From: Flexivirga caeni
GTDB taxonomy: Bacteria > Actinomycetota > Actinomycetes > Actinomycetales > Dermatophilaceae
Length of the DNA stretch: 64,000 bases
Reading direction: 5' to 3'
Assembly: GCF_003724155.1 (NCBI RefSeq)
Contig: NZ_RJJQ01000012.1
Coordinates: forward strand, 1-64,000
The notes beneath the pieces were generated by a model. It was not told where the DNA came from and ran no database searches. It was given only the letters and a program-made list of their open reading frames with translations. Positions 44,478 to 52,911 of this stretch are shown here, in pieces. The position numbers were made by a program, and so were the translations under genes. Position 1 is the stretch's first letter. Every line of letters starts with the position of its first letter.

Positions 44478-45289
44478 GTGACGATCCGTTGCTGCGCTGT
44501 TCCGACGTCGTGGTGACCTTCCGGCAGAAGCAGGCTCGGACGGTCCTGCAAGCTGTCACGTCCGCGTCGCTCGATGTCGGTCGCGGCCAGATCGTTGGCC
44601 TGGTCGGTGAGTCCGGGTCGGGGAAGTCCACGCTCGCCCGGGCCGTCGTCGGACTGCAGCCGATCGACTCCGGGTCGATCACGTTCGAGGGCAGGACGTT
44701 CGGGGCGCGGCGCAATCGGGCCGACCGGCGCGGCATCCAGATGGTGTTCCAGGATCCCTACGGTTCGCTCGACCCGCGGATGACGATCCGCGGCACGCTT
44801 GAGGAGATGCTCCGGCGCCATACCGAGCTGCGGGGCAAGGCACTCGACGCGAGGTGTTGCGAGCTGATGGAGATGGTCCGGCTGCCGGCATCGCTGCTGA
44901 CGTCCCGGCCGGCAGGCATGTCGGGAGGTCAGCGGCAACGGGTCGCGATCGCCCGGGCGCTGTCGATCAAGCCTCGGCTGCTCGTTGCCGACGAACCTGT
45001 CGCTGCTCTCGATGTCTCCGTGCAGGCGGGCATCGTCAACCTGCTGTCTGACCTGCGCGACGAGGTCGGCTTGTCCATTCTCTTCATCTCGCACGACCTG
45101 TCGATCGTGCGGACATTGTGCGATCGGGTGAGCGTGATCTATCGTGGCAAGATTGTCGAAGAGCGTTCGTGCGCCGAGCTTTTCGAGGATCCACACGACG
45201 ATTACACCAAGGAGCTGCTGGCCGCCATCCCACGGCTGCGGGGACCGCGCACCGAGGGTTTGCGCGACGGCAGTTCCCTGGCATTCTGA
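44474..45289 (+). CDS. Peptide ABC transporter ATPase (DppF/OppF-like)
   Basis: A 271-residue ATPase. Walker A is GESGSGKSTLA near 52, Q-loop VFQDPYGSLDPRMTI near 94, signature MSGGQRQRVAIARAL near 153, Walker B LLVADEPVAALDVS near 174 and switch SHDLSIVRTL. Unlike the upstream ATPase it lacks most of the Cys-rich C-terminal tail, ending soon after the core. It overlaps the DppD-like gene by 4 bases and stops 14 bases before the convergent ABC1 kinase gene, so it closes the accessory block. Confidence 0.9.
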   Translation: MSDDPLLRCSDVVVTFRQKQARTVLQAVTSASLDVGRGQIVGLVGESGSGKSTLARAVVGLQPIDSGSITFEGRTFGARRNRADRRGIQMVFQDPYGSLDPRMTIRGTLEEMLRRHTELRGKALDARCCELMEMVRLPASLLTSRPAGMSGGQRQRVAIARALSIKPRLLVADEPVAALDVSVQAGIVNLLSDLRDEVGLSILFISHDLSIVRTLCDRVSVIYRGKIVEERSCAELFEDPHDDYTKELLAAIPRLRGPRTEGLRDGSSLAF

Positions 45290-45303
45290 TTGCGGACGGA
45301 TCT

Positions 45304-46629
45304 TCAGTCGTCCAGCGGCGGCAGGTCGGCGCCGGGGACCCAGCGGTCGAAGATCTCCCGGGCCGGCACGTTGCCGCCGATCTGGCAGAGCACGGCGATT
45401 CCGCCTAGCCAGGCGCGGTGAATCATCAGGTACTGCGGCGGCAGGTTGAGTCGGAGCCCGACTGTGAAGGTCTTGTTGCGGGGGTCGTTGAGGAAGTTGA
45501 AGATGCCGCGCAGCCAGTCGCGGTCGAAGCGGAATTCGTTGCTGCGCAACGGTTTCAGGAAGATTCCGAGGTAGTCGAGCACGTCCTGCGCGTCGACGTC
45601 GATCGACCGCTTGACGAAGCCCTCCTCTCGGAGCCCGTCGAGCAACGTCTGTTCGTCGCCGGCGAGCGCCGCCGTGATCAGCTCGCCCATTGCGGGCGGC
45701 AGGCCATCGGGCAACCGGTTGACCGCTCCGAAGTCGAGCACCCCGAAGCGCCCGTCGGGCAGCAGCCGGAAGTTGCCCGGGTGCGGGTCGGCATGCAGCA
45801 GCCCCGACCGCTCCGGTCCGCTGACGAGGAACTCGAAGTAGCGAGCAGCGGCCAGATCCCGCTCTTCCTGGGTGCCGGATTCGATGACCCGGGACAGTGG
45901 CACCCCTTCGAGCCAATCGCTGACGATGACTCGCGGCGTCGCGAGCACTACTTCGGGGAGCAGGTAGTCGGGGTCGTCGGCGAACGCGTCGGCGAACTGC
46001 TCCTGCATCGCCGCCTCGAGGCTGTAGTCGGTCTCCTCGGCCATCCGGCCCTTCAGCTCGGCCAGAATCGGTGCCACGTCCAGTCCCGGCATCCAGCCGG
46101 TGCTGACCCTGGCGACCCGGGAGAGCTGGTTGAGGTCGGACATCAGCGCTTCGGCAGCGCCCGGATACTGCACCTTCACGGCGACTTCGCGCCCGTCGTG
46201 CCAGCGCGCGCGATGCACCTGGCCGATCGAGGCAGCCGCGCGTGGTTCGTCCTCGAACTCGAGGAAGTCGGAGCGCCAGTCGTCCCCGAGCTCCTCCCGC
46301 AGCACGGTGTGCATCGACTCCGTCGGCATCGCCGGGGCGGTGTCCTGCAGTTTGGTCAGCATCGACCGGTATGGCGCGGCCAGCTCCTCGGGCAGTGCCG
46401 CCTCGAACATCGACAGCGACTGGCCGAACTTCATGGCCCCGCCCTTGAGCCCGCCCAGCACCTTGAACAGCTGCTCAGCGGTCTGCGCCTGCAACTCGGC
46501 GGTGACGATCTCGGCCGGCCGTCCACCGACGCGCTTGCCCAGACCGACGGCAGCCCGCGCCCCGAAGCCGATGGGCAGCGTCGCGAGCCGCGCGGCACGC
46601 ACGACGGTCTTGCGGGGCAGGTCGCTCAC
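45304..46629 (-). CDS. ABC1 / UbiB-AarF family atypical kinase
   Basis: A 441-residue kinase-like protein. The family KxGQ motif is MKFGQSLSM near 65, the Ala-rich loop AAASIGQVHRA near 131, the ion-pair Lys is in VAVKVQYPG, the catalytic region HADPHPGN near 300 and metal motif LDFGAVNR near 318. ABC1 proteins act as ATPases or atypical kinases in lipid or quinone pathways. It corresponds by position to Rv3197, next to whiB7 in Mycobacterium; here the accessory block has separated the two. The GTG at 46629 gives the family-like N-terminus SDLPRKTVVRAARLATLP. Confidence 0.9.
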   Translation of the reverse strand: MSDLPRKTVVRAARLATLPIGFGARAAVGLGKRVGGRPAEIVTAELQAQTAEQLFKVLGGLKGGAMKFGQSLSMFEAALPEELAAPYRSMLTKLQDTAPAMPTESMHTVLREELGDDWRSDFLEFEDEPRAAASIGQVHRARWHDGREVAVKVQYPGAAEALMSDLNQLSRVARVSTGWMPGLDVAPILAELKGRMAEETDYSLEAAMQEQFADAFADDPDYLLPEVVLATPRVIVSDWLEGVPLSRVIESGTQEERDLAAARYFEFLVSGPERSGLLHADPHPGNFRLLPDGRFGVLDFGAVNRLPDGLPPAMGELITAALAGDEQTLLDGLREEGFVKRSIDVDAQDVLDYLGIFLKPLRSNEFRFDRDWLRGIFNFLNDPRNKTFTVGLRLNLPPQYLMIHRAWLGGIAVLCQIGGNVPAREIFDRWVPGADLPPLDD

Positions 46630-46670
46630 GAATCCATTGTCACCCTTGCGGTTCGGAGCCCATCGACGCC

Positions 46671-47519
46671 CTACGCCGGATGCACGTCCGACGCGCCGCA
46701 GCAGCCCGGGTGCTGGGTCCACAGGTGATGACGGATGCGCGGATGCGGCAGGTCCATGCTGAGACTGACTCCCGGCGGCAGAGGGCGGCCACGCTGCTGC
46801 CCGGACACGATGAACGCCGTCAGCGCCGCGGCCGCGGCCAGCAGCTCCGGCGCGGCGTCGAGTGTGGTGACGCCGTCCGGCATACCGGCGCGGAACGCTT
46901 GCCACGAGGCCCAGTTCGGGTCGCGGGCGCTGCGGTGCAGGTCGAGGCAGTTCAGGCACGGTCCCGTGCCCGGCCGCACCAGCGGACCGACGGTGAGCCG
47001 GTCACCGGAGACGACGACCGGCAACTGCCGGATGCCTTTCGCATGCCACGGCCGGCCGGTGAGCGCGGGGACGGCGTCGAGCGCGGGTATGACGGCCAGG
47101 TCCGGCGGATGCAGCACCGCGTCCGCATGCAGCGCGGCGAGCGCCTCCGCCTCGGGTGCTACGCGCTGCACGATCGGGGTCAGCGCCCGGCGGATCTCCT
47201 CCGGTAGTGGCCCATCGCCGAGCACGACCGGGCGGCTGCGGGCCGACGGCTCCGGCATGAGGCGCTCCGCGGCCTGGTGCACCAGCATCAGCACGCCGCT
47301 CCACCGATCGGACGGTGCCGGGTAGACGTATGCCGGTCGCGGGTTCCGGGCGGCCGTGCCGAGGCGCAGGACTGCGGTTGCCTCGGACTCGGCGAGTCCG
47401 GAAAGCACCAGCCCGCCCGGGCGGGGGCCGGTGACCAGCACTGCGCCCGGTCCGTGGCGGCGCACGGCGACACGGTCGGGCAGCTGCGGTGGCTGGCCGG
47501 TGGTTGGCTGTGTGGTCAT
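46671..47519 (-). CDS. Cyclodehydratase / ThiF-like zinc protein (TOMM C-protein fold), orphan
   Basis: A 282-residue protein. The N-terminal half (about 5-95) resembles the leader-binding part of azole-forming cyclodehydratases, the middle is ThiF-like without a nucleotide loop, and PCLNCLDLHRSARDPNW near 187 plus CCGASDVHP at the C-terminus supply four Cys for zinc. Proteins of this kind are annotated as bacteriocin biosynthesis cyclodehydratase-domain proteins, but no precursor peptide, YcaO or dehydrogenase is present nearby. The equivalent Mycobacterium gene lies at the same place (Rv3196). AAGGAG precedes ATG 47519. Confidence 0.75.
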   Translation of the reverse strand: MTTQPTTGQPPQLPDRVAVRRHGPGAVLVTGPRPGGLVLSGLAESEATAVLRLGTAARNPRPAYVYPAPSDRWSGVLMLVHQAAERLMPEPSARSRPVVLGDGPLPEEIRRALTPIVQRVAPEAEALAALHADAVLHPPDLAVIPALDAVPALTGRPWHAKGIRQLPVVVSGDRLTVGPLVRPGTGPCLNCLDLHRSARDPNWASWQAFRAGMPDGVTTLDAAPELLAAAAALTAFIVSGQQRGRPLPPGVSLSMDLPHPRIRHHLWTQHPGCCGASDVHPA

Positions 47520-47613
47520 CGGTGGCTCCTTCGGCCGGCTGGCTGAGTCGCCACCGTGCCATTGATCGCCCGACCCGCGCAGAAGTTTTCCACAGCGAGG
47601 AGGGCACCGCAGG

Positions 47614-50292
47614 TCACTTCCGGACCGTGACCGTGAGTGTGCCGTGTGCTCCGATCTCTGCGTCGCTCATGATGTGGCTGATGAACGAATAGTGTCCCGT
47701 GGCGGTCGGCGTGAACTCCACGAAGCCACATTGCGCCGGTTCCAGCGCGAGGGCTTGCGAGCCGCCACCGGTGTCTCCGAAGGCGTCTCGGCCCCGCTTG
47801 AGCAGATAGCCGCCCTCCGCGTAGACCGTGTCGAACTGCGTGCCGACGACATGGAAGCTGGATGCTTCGTTCGGCCCGGCGTCGATCACCCAGATGCGCA
47901 CTCGCTGGCCGGCTGTCGCGGTCAGCGGACGGTAGTCGTACTGATTCGCCATACCGTTGAAGGTGACGAAGGTGGGCTTGCGGGCGGCGACAGCGGTCTC
48001 GTCGACCGAGTTGACTGGGGATCTGCCGTTTCCGGCGACGTAGACCTCGGACTGGATCAGCACGTAGCTATGGGCGACCGGGGGGAGATGCGGCGGGTCG
48101 ATCACCACTGCGCCCTCCATGCCGGCGGCGATGTGTGCGCTCATGGGTGCCGTCGCGCAGTGATAGAGCCAGATCCCGGCCCGGTGCGCGGTGAAGGTGT
48201 ACGTGAGGGACTGGCCGGGTGCGATCGTCCGCATCGGTTCGTCGGGCGACACATCACCGGCGTGGAAGTCCAGCGAATGCCCCATTGACCCGTCGTTGAC
48301 CAGCGTGACCACGAAGGTGTCGCCGACCCGGCCGTGCAGGACGGGTCCGGGCACTTGTCCGTTGTAGGTCCAGCGCATCTGATAGATGCCGGGAGCGACC
48401 TGCATCTTCCTGTCGCGGACCGTAAGGGTGACGTGGTGGACCCTGGAGCTGGTGAGGGGCGGCAGCGTGGCGTCGGCCGCTGTGAAGGAGGACGGCACGC
48501 TGTCGTTCGGCCGCACAGATGACGAGCCGCCCCCGGACGCCATCGTTATCCCCGGACTGCCGGAACTGGCGGCCGAGGCTCCCGCGACCTTGACGTCGAA
48601 GACCATTCCCAACGCCTTGTGCCCGATCACCGTGCACCAGCCTTCCAGGCTCTTGCCGATGACGCCGACGTGGACGGTGGCCGTCTGTCCGTCGGCCAGC
48701 AGCGGTGTCTTCGCGCGACCCGGGAAGTAGATGTCATGGGAGGTCGTGCTGTCGGTGTTGGTCAGCACCACCACGAGCTTGTTGCCTCTGGGCACCGTGA
48801 CCGAGGACGGGTGGAAGCGCATGCCGTACGCCGTGACGTGCACCGTCGTCGTGTGGCCGGTTGCCTGCACCGCACCGCGTGAGCCAGCCGCCTGGGTTAC
48901 GCCGGTCAGCCCGCCGGGGTTCCAGGCCACGGCCACGCTCACCGCCAGCGCGAGCACCGCGATGCCGGCCACCACCTGGCCTGGCGACCAGATGCCGGGA
49001 TCGACCCCGAGCTGACGACCGCGCAGACCGTGGTCGCCGGCGAGTTCACGGCGCATCCGCACGGCCGCGGTGATTGCCATGATCATCAAGGGGATCAGGC
49101 TGAGCAGGGTGATCAGCACCAGCGCCTGCGCGGTGTCCTGCATGGCAGCGGGGGTGGGCGTGATCCACAGCAGCAGGCCGAGGTTGACAATCGTGAGCCG
49201 GGTGATCGCGAATCGGTCGAAATGCCGCTGCGCCGCGCGGATCACCTGGGCGCCGCCGCCGATCACAACAGGCAGGAGGTGTGACATCGCACCGGTCAGC
49301 AGCTGGAACGCAAAGCCGACCGCGGCGATGGTCGCGATCGTGTCGTAGCCGTCGGTGATCCGCGACCACGAACCTGCGCTCGCCACGCGGACGGGGACCA
49401 GCACCAGGAGGGCGGCCGCCCAGACGAGGGCGGCGCCGACGAAGTACGCCGAAGCATGTCGAGGCGGCTGGGTGCGCACCGGTCGGATCAGCGCCCGGCC
49501 CCACCAACACACACCGGTCAGATAGATGACGAACCCGGCGACGGCTGGCCAGCGCAGCCTCATCAGGGCTGCGGAGTCGATCCCGATGAGCCCGACGAGG
49601 ACGATCGGGAGCGCCTGACGGGCCAAGGTCTCCGCGCGCTCGTCCATCCGGGTGCGCAACATCGTCGGCCACAGCGTGAGCAGGGTGCCCAGCACGGTGA
49701 GCCCCAGCCAGCCCAGCAGCATGGTCATCGAGTGGGCGAGCAGGAGTCGCCCGTGCCAGTCTGCGGCAGGGCCTTTGGCGAGGGCGACCCCGAAACCAGC
49801 GCCGACCGGCATGCAGATGGCAGCCGCGAGGTAGTAGAGGACGGTCGTGCGGAATCGCTGGGCCACGCTGGTGCGCAAGCGGATCGCCAAGGCGATCGCG
49901 TGCCAGAGGATGGCGCAGGAGACGAGTGAGGCGCCGACGATCGCGAGCGCCCAGTGCGCGGTCGGCACGCCGACGAGCACGCAGACGACGCCGAGGATGA
50001 CGGTCACGATGCGCGCCGACTGCCGACCGCGCGGATCGAGGTCGTCCGAGGTCTTCAGCAGCGCCTGGGTGAAGTACGTGCTCCAGACGATCGCGGCATG
50101 AGTCATCGCACCTAGCAGAATCATGTGCACCATCAGCCAGTGCGAGTCGTCGAGCACCGGATGCAGGAAGGCCACGACCACTGCTGCCACGATCCAGCCG
50201 ACCGCCGGCTGGTCTCGCAGGGCCCACCGTCCGCGACCGGGCTTGGGGGGCGTGGTGCCGGAGCCGGGTGGAGCAGCCGATGTCCCGATCAT
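47614..50292 (-). CDS. Membrane-integrated copper nitrite reductase with extra cupredoxin
   Basis: An 892-residue protein in three parts. Residues 1 to about 475 hold 12-13 hydrophobic helices (for example LAHSMTMLLGWLGLTVLGTL). Residues about 490-580 form a cupredoxin with ligands in SHDIY and WCTVIGHKALGM. Residues about 620-890 are a two-domain NirK: type 1 copper in YHCATAPMSAHIAAGM, type 2 copper His in GHSLDFHAGD and SFHVVGTQFD. NirK reduces nitrite to nitric oxide. NirK is normally about 350-500 residues with no membrane helices. The start at 50292 is ATG and overlaps the NnrS-like gene end by 4 bases. No nitric oxide reductase gene is in the window. Confidence 0.85.
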   Translation of the reverse strand: MIGTSAAPPGSGTTPPKPGRGRWALRDQPAVGWIVAAVVVAFLHPVLDDSHWLMVHMILLGAMTHAAIVWSTYFTQALLKTSDDLDPRGRQSARIVTVILGVVCVLVGVPTAHWALAIVGASLVSCAILWHAIALAIRLRTSVAQRFRTTVLYYLAAAICMPVGAGFGVALAKGPAADWHGRLLLAHSMTMLLGWLGLTVLGTLLTLWPTMLRTRMDERAETLARQALPIVLVGLIGIDSAALMRLRWPAVAGFVIYLTGVCWWGRALIRPVRTQPPRHASAYFVGAALVWAAALLVLVPVRVASAGSWSRITDGYDTIATIAAVGFAFQLLTGAMSHLLPVVIGGGAQVIRAAQRHFDRFAITRLTIVNLGLLLWITPTPAAMQDTAQALVLITLLSLIPLMIMAITAAVRMRRELAGDHGLRGRQLGVDPGIWSPGQVVAGIAVLALAVSVAVAWNPGGLTGVTQAAGSRGAVQATGHTTTVHVTAYGMRFHPSSVTVPRGNKLVVVLTNTDSTTSHDIYFPGRAKTPLLADGQTATVHVGVIGKSLEGWCTVIGHKALGMVFDVKVAGASAASSGSPGITMASGGGSSSVRPNDSVPSSFTAADATLPPLTSSRVHHVTLTVRDRKMQVAPGIYQMRWTYNGQVPGPVLHGRVGDTFVVTLVNDGSMGHSLDFHAGDVSPDEPMRTIAPGQSLTYTFTAHRAGIWLYHCATAPMSAHIAAGMEGAVVIDPPHLPPVAHSYVLIQSEVYVAGNGRSPVNSVDETAVAARKPTFVTFNGMANQYDYRPLTATAGQRVRIWVIDAGPNEASSFHVVGTQFDTVYAEGGYLLKRGRDAFGDTGGGSQALALEPAQCGFVEFTPTATGHYSFISHIMSDAEIGAHGTLTVTVRK

Positions 50293-51410
50293 GCGGTGCG
50301 CCTTCCGCTCACCATGCTCACCACGACCGTCAGCGGCAACAGCAGCAGTGCCGTGACCCCCAGCACGGCTCCCCAGGTCCACAGACGATTGCTTCCCCAC
50401 GCATTTCCGCCGACGATCCGCAGCACGAGGCTCAGCTGCAGCACGACGAGAGGCGCCCACTGGATTCGCCGGTAGGGCATCGGCGTGCGCGCTACCGCGG
50501 GCAGGATCACCGGGGCGTGTGCGATCACCATCGACATACCGAAACCGAGGAAGACGCCGTGGACCGCTGTGTCGTACTGCGCCTGACTGATCGGCGTGCC
50601 GACGCACAGCCAGACGGCAGCGGCGACGGCGAGCCAGGCGTATCCGCACAACAGCGCGACGGCCGACAGCCGAGGCAGTCCGGGCAGCCTGATCGTATGG
50701 CGAGCGACGTCGTAGACGGTGAGGGCACCGGTGAGGACCAGCAGCACCGCACCCGCGACGTGATCACCAATGTCCGGCCAGGCCAGCGAGGCGACGGCCG
50801 CGGCCATCACCAGGAAGGCGCCGACGAGGAGGAGACCGGCAGCGCGGGCCGGCAGGTGCAATCGGGCGAGCTCGACACGTTCGGCGCAGATCGTCAGCAC
50901 CACGAATGCGACCAGCCACAGCAGCAGGTGCGATACCGGCAGGCGTAGCCACAGCACGGCAGCGCCCGTAGCCGCGACGGCGGCGAGCGATTCCACCGCG
51001 GTGGCTGCGTCGTGCTGGCGGCGGTAGAGCATCGCGTAGACCGCGAGCAGCGCCACACTTCCGTCGGCGAGTAGGACGGCACCGACGCGGGCGGGCAGCC
51101 CGAGGGTGAGCGCGACGCCGCCCGCACCGAGGAGCGCCGGCGCGGCATACCCCCAGGGGGCGCGCAGCGCGACCGCTCGCTCCAGGGAGATCAGCGTGCC
51201 GAGGAAGCCGAGCGTCATCAGCACGCCATGCCGGGCGGGGAGTGCCGCCGCGTGCAGCGGCACGGTGACCCCTGCCAGGAGGAGGCCGGCGTCCAGGCCG
51301 GCAAGCAGGCTGAGCGCTGCGGGGATCATCAGCCAGGCGCGCGACGGAACGCGGGCGCTCCGTCGCCCGGATGATGCGAGGCTCAGCGCCGGGTCATGCG
51401 CAGGTGCCAC
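50289..51410 (-). CDS. NnrS-like multi-helix membrane protein
   Basis: A 373-residue protein that is almost entirely hydrophobic, with about twelve membrane segments. AVHGVFLGFGMSMVIAHAPVILPAV near 285-310 and conserved His resemble NnrS, a haem/copper membrane protein that relieves nitric oxide stress in denitrifiers, and the membrane part of the neighbouring reductase. The GTG start at 51410 overlaps the DUF2249 gene by 28 bases; a later GTG near 51350 is possible. It sits in an operon with the nitrite reductase downstream. Confidence 0.65.
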   Translation of the reverse strand: MAPAHDPALSLASSGRRSARVPSRAWLMIPAALSLLAGLDAGLLLAGVTVPLHAAALPARHGVLMTLGFLGTLISLERAVALRAPWGYAAPALLGAGGVALTLGLPARVGAVLLADGSVALLAVYAMLYRRQHDAATAVESLAAVAATGAAVLWLRLPVSHLLLWLVAFVVLTICAERVELARLHLPARAAGLLLVGAFLVMAAAVASLAWPDIGDHVAGAVLLVLTGALTVYDVARHTIRLPGLPRLSAVALLCGYAWLAVAAAVWLCVGTPISQAQYDTAVHGVFLGFGMSMVIAHAPVILPAVARTPMPYRRIQWAPLVVLQLSLVLRIVGGNAWGSNRLWTWGAVLGVTALLLLPLTVVVSMVSGRRTA

Positions 51411-51673
51411 GCCTGGGGGCCTTCGACAAGATATTCGATCTCGATGCTGTCGCCTTCGCGCTGCGCGAGTTGCGCGAGCAGCGGCTTCGGGTCGTGCGAA
51501 GCGATCAGGATCAGGCCGGTTCCCGGCTGGCGGGTGGCGAGCGCGCCGAACACCGCACCGTGGCGCAGCTCGTGCGGGATGACCCGGGTATCGAGTTCGG
51601 GCAACGGGCTTGCGTGGGTCTCACCGCAGCCGCACGCGTGGCTGGTCTCGGTGAGTGGCAGTTCGGTCGACAT
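51383..51673 (-). CDS. DUF2249 domain protein
   Basis: A 96-residue protein with a Cys-rich N-terminus (SHACGCGETH) and the DUF2249 core: LDTRVIPHELRHGAVFGAL and IASHDPKPLLAQL, ending in a two-strand tail with YLVEGPQAWHLRM. The family is common beside nitrite and nitric oxide genes in denitrifiers and may bind a metal. It leads the operon with the NnrS-like and nitrite reductase genes. The start at 51673 is used; an upstream Met would run through the AT-rich control region. Confidence 0.75.
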   Translation of the reverse strand: MSTELPLTETSHACGCGETHASPLPELDTRVIPHELRHGAVFGALATRQPGTGLILIASHDPKPLLAQLAQREGDSIEIEYLVEGPQAWHLRMTRR

Positions 51674-51704
51674 GGCAGTCCTCGATCCGGCGTAGGTAGT
51701 TATT

Positions 51705-51718
51705 ACAATACCAATTGT
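51705..51718. promoter_or_regulatory. AT-rich inverted repeat upstream of the nitrite reductase operon
   Basis: ACAAT-ACCA-ATTGT is a perfect 5-bp inverted repeat inside a long AT-rich stretch (ttattacaat to aaaaataaa), which is exceptional in this GC-rich window. It lies 32 bases before the DUF2249 start codon, where a promoter and a redox or NO-responsive regulator site are expected. The spacing is like an FNR/CRP-type site, but the bases do not match TTGAT-N4-ATCAA. Confidence 0.45.
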
Positions 51719-51795
51719 GAAAAATAAACCCTGTGGCATTGCTTCGCCACTCCGGGGTGGTCGCGGATGTCAGCGGCATCGCTTAGGTTCGGGGT

Positions 51796-52362
51796 ATGAC
51801 GGCGCCCACACCCGAAGTGGAAGTGCGACGATCCGCGCGCCGCCGCACCACGGTGACGGCATACCGCGAGGGCGATCGCATCGTGGTCCTGGTGCCTGCC
51901 CGCCTGTCCAAGCGCGAGGAGCAACGGCTGGTCGCGGACGTGGTCCGCAAGGTCCAGGCAGCAGCGCATCGTGGCCGCTCGACCGACGCCGAGCTGACCA
52001 CCCGCGCAGCACAGTTGTCCGCTCGCTATCTCGGTGGCCTCGCCCACCCGAGCTCGGTGCGCTGGGTGGGCAATCAGCATTCGCGATGGGGCTCGTGCAC
52101 CCCGCTCAACGGCACGATCCGGCTGTCCGACCGGTTGCAGGGCATGCCCGAATACGTCAGCGACTACGTGCTGCTGCACGAACTCGCGCACCTGCTGCAG
52201 CCGCACCACGGCAAGAGCTTCTGGGCGCTGCTGGAGGCCTACCCCCAGTTGGAGCGGGCCCGCGGCTACCTCGACGGGGTCACCTTCGGGGCGGGGATGC
52301 CGGCAGACGACACCGACGACGTGTCCGACGCGGGCGGCGTCCCCGGCGGGACGTCAGGCTGA
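51796..52362 (+). CDS. YgjP-like / SprT-like zinc metallopeptidase (DUF45)
   Basis: A 188-residue protein of the YgjP (DUF45) family. The zinc motif is LLHELAHLLQPHHGKSFW near 126-143 (HExxH-type HELAH plus a third His), preceded by GNQHSRWGSC near 95. It corresponds to M48-annotated actinobacterial proteins. The gene ends with a 9-base overlap with the convergent NUDIX gene. Substrate unknown. Confidence 0.85.
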   Translation: MTAPTPEVEVRRSARRRTTVTAYREGDRIVVLVPARLSKREEQRLVADVVRKVQAAAHRGRSTDAELTTRAAQLSARYLGGLAHPSSVRWVGNQHSRWGSCTPLNGTIRLSDRLQGMPEYVSDYVLLHELAHLLQPHHGKSFWALLEAYPQLERARGYLDGVTFGAGMPADDTDDVSDAGGVPGGTSG

Positions 52363-52911
52363 CAGCACCCGCGGGCGCAGCCGGTCGATGCAGTCGGCCA
52401 GGTCGGGGTCGGTGGGTTCGGGCAGCCGGTCGACCGGCCACCAGCGCACGTCGTCGGACTCGTCCGAGACTGTGATCGTCGCATCGGGCGGCGCCACAGC
52501 GGCGATCCGCAGATCAAAGTGAGCGCTGCAGCGCCCGAAGGCGGCGGCCAGGTCGTGCCGGTGCACGTAGATCGCGCCCGGCACCGCTGTCAGGCCCTCG
52601 ATGCCAGACTCCTCGGCGGCCTCCCGGAGCGCTGCGCCGGTCACCGTCCGATCGCCCGGTTCGAAGTGGCCGCCCGGCTGCAGCCACAGGCCGGCCTTCT
52701 TGTGCAGCACCAGCAGCACCTGCGTCAGGTCGGCGGAGAAGACGACGGCGCTCGCGGTGAAGTGCTCAGGTGGCCCGTCGCGCCATAGCGCGTCGTCGTA
52801 TGCCGCGAGCTGCGCCTCGAACGCGTCCTTCGCCGGCCCCGGAGCCAGCTGCGACAACGTCCGGAAAGCGTCGTCGCGCAATGCATTTCGGGCAGTGTCG
52901 GACGCGGTCAC
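52354..52911 (-). CDS. NUDIX hydrolase
   Basis: A 185-residue Nudix protein. The box is GGHFEPGDRTVTGAALREAAEESGI near 91-115, with the metal-binding REAAEE intact. Substrate not determined. The GTG start at 52911 overlaps the upstream gene by 4 bases (GTGA), so it is co-transcribed with the DUF2342-like gene. Confidence 0.85.
   Translation of the reverse strand: MTASDTARNALRDDAFRTLSQLAPGPAKDAFEAQLAAYDDALWRDGPPEHFTASAVVFSADLTQVLLVLHKKAGLWLQPGGHFEPGDRTVTGAALREAAEESGIEGLTAVPGAIYVHRHDLAAAFGRCSAHFDLRIAAVAPPDATITVSDESDDVRWWPVDRLPEPTDPDLADCIDRLRPRVLSA

Noticed and set aside
46671-47519. A bacteriocin biosynthesis cluster
   Set aside because: No YcaO, precursor peptide, dehydrogenase or exporter next to the cyclodehydratase-like gene.
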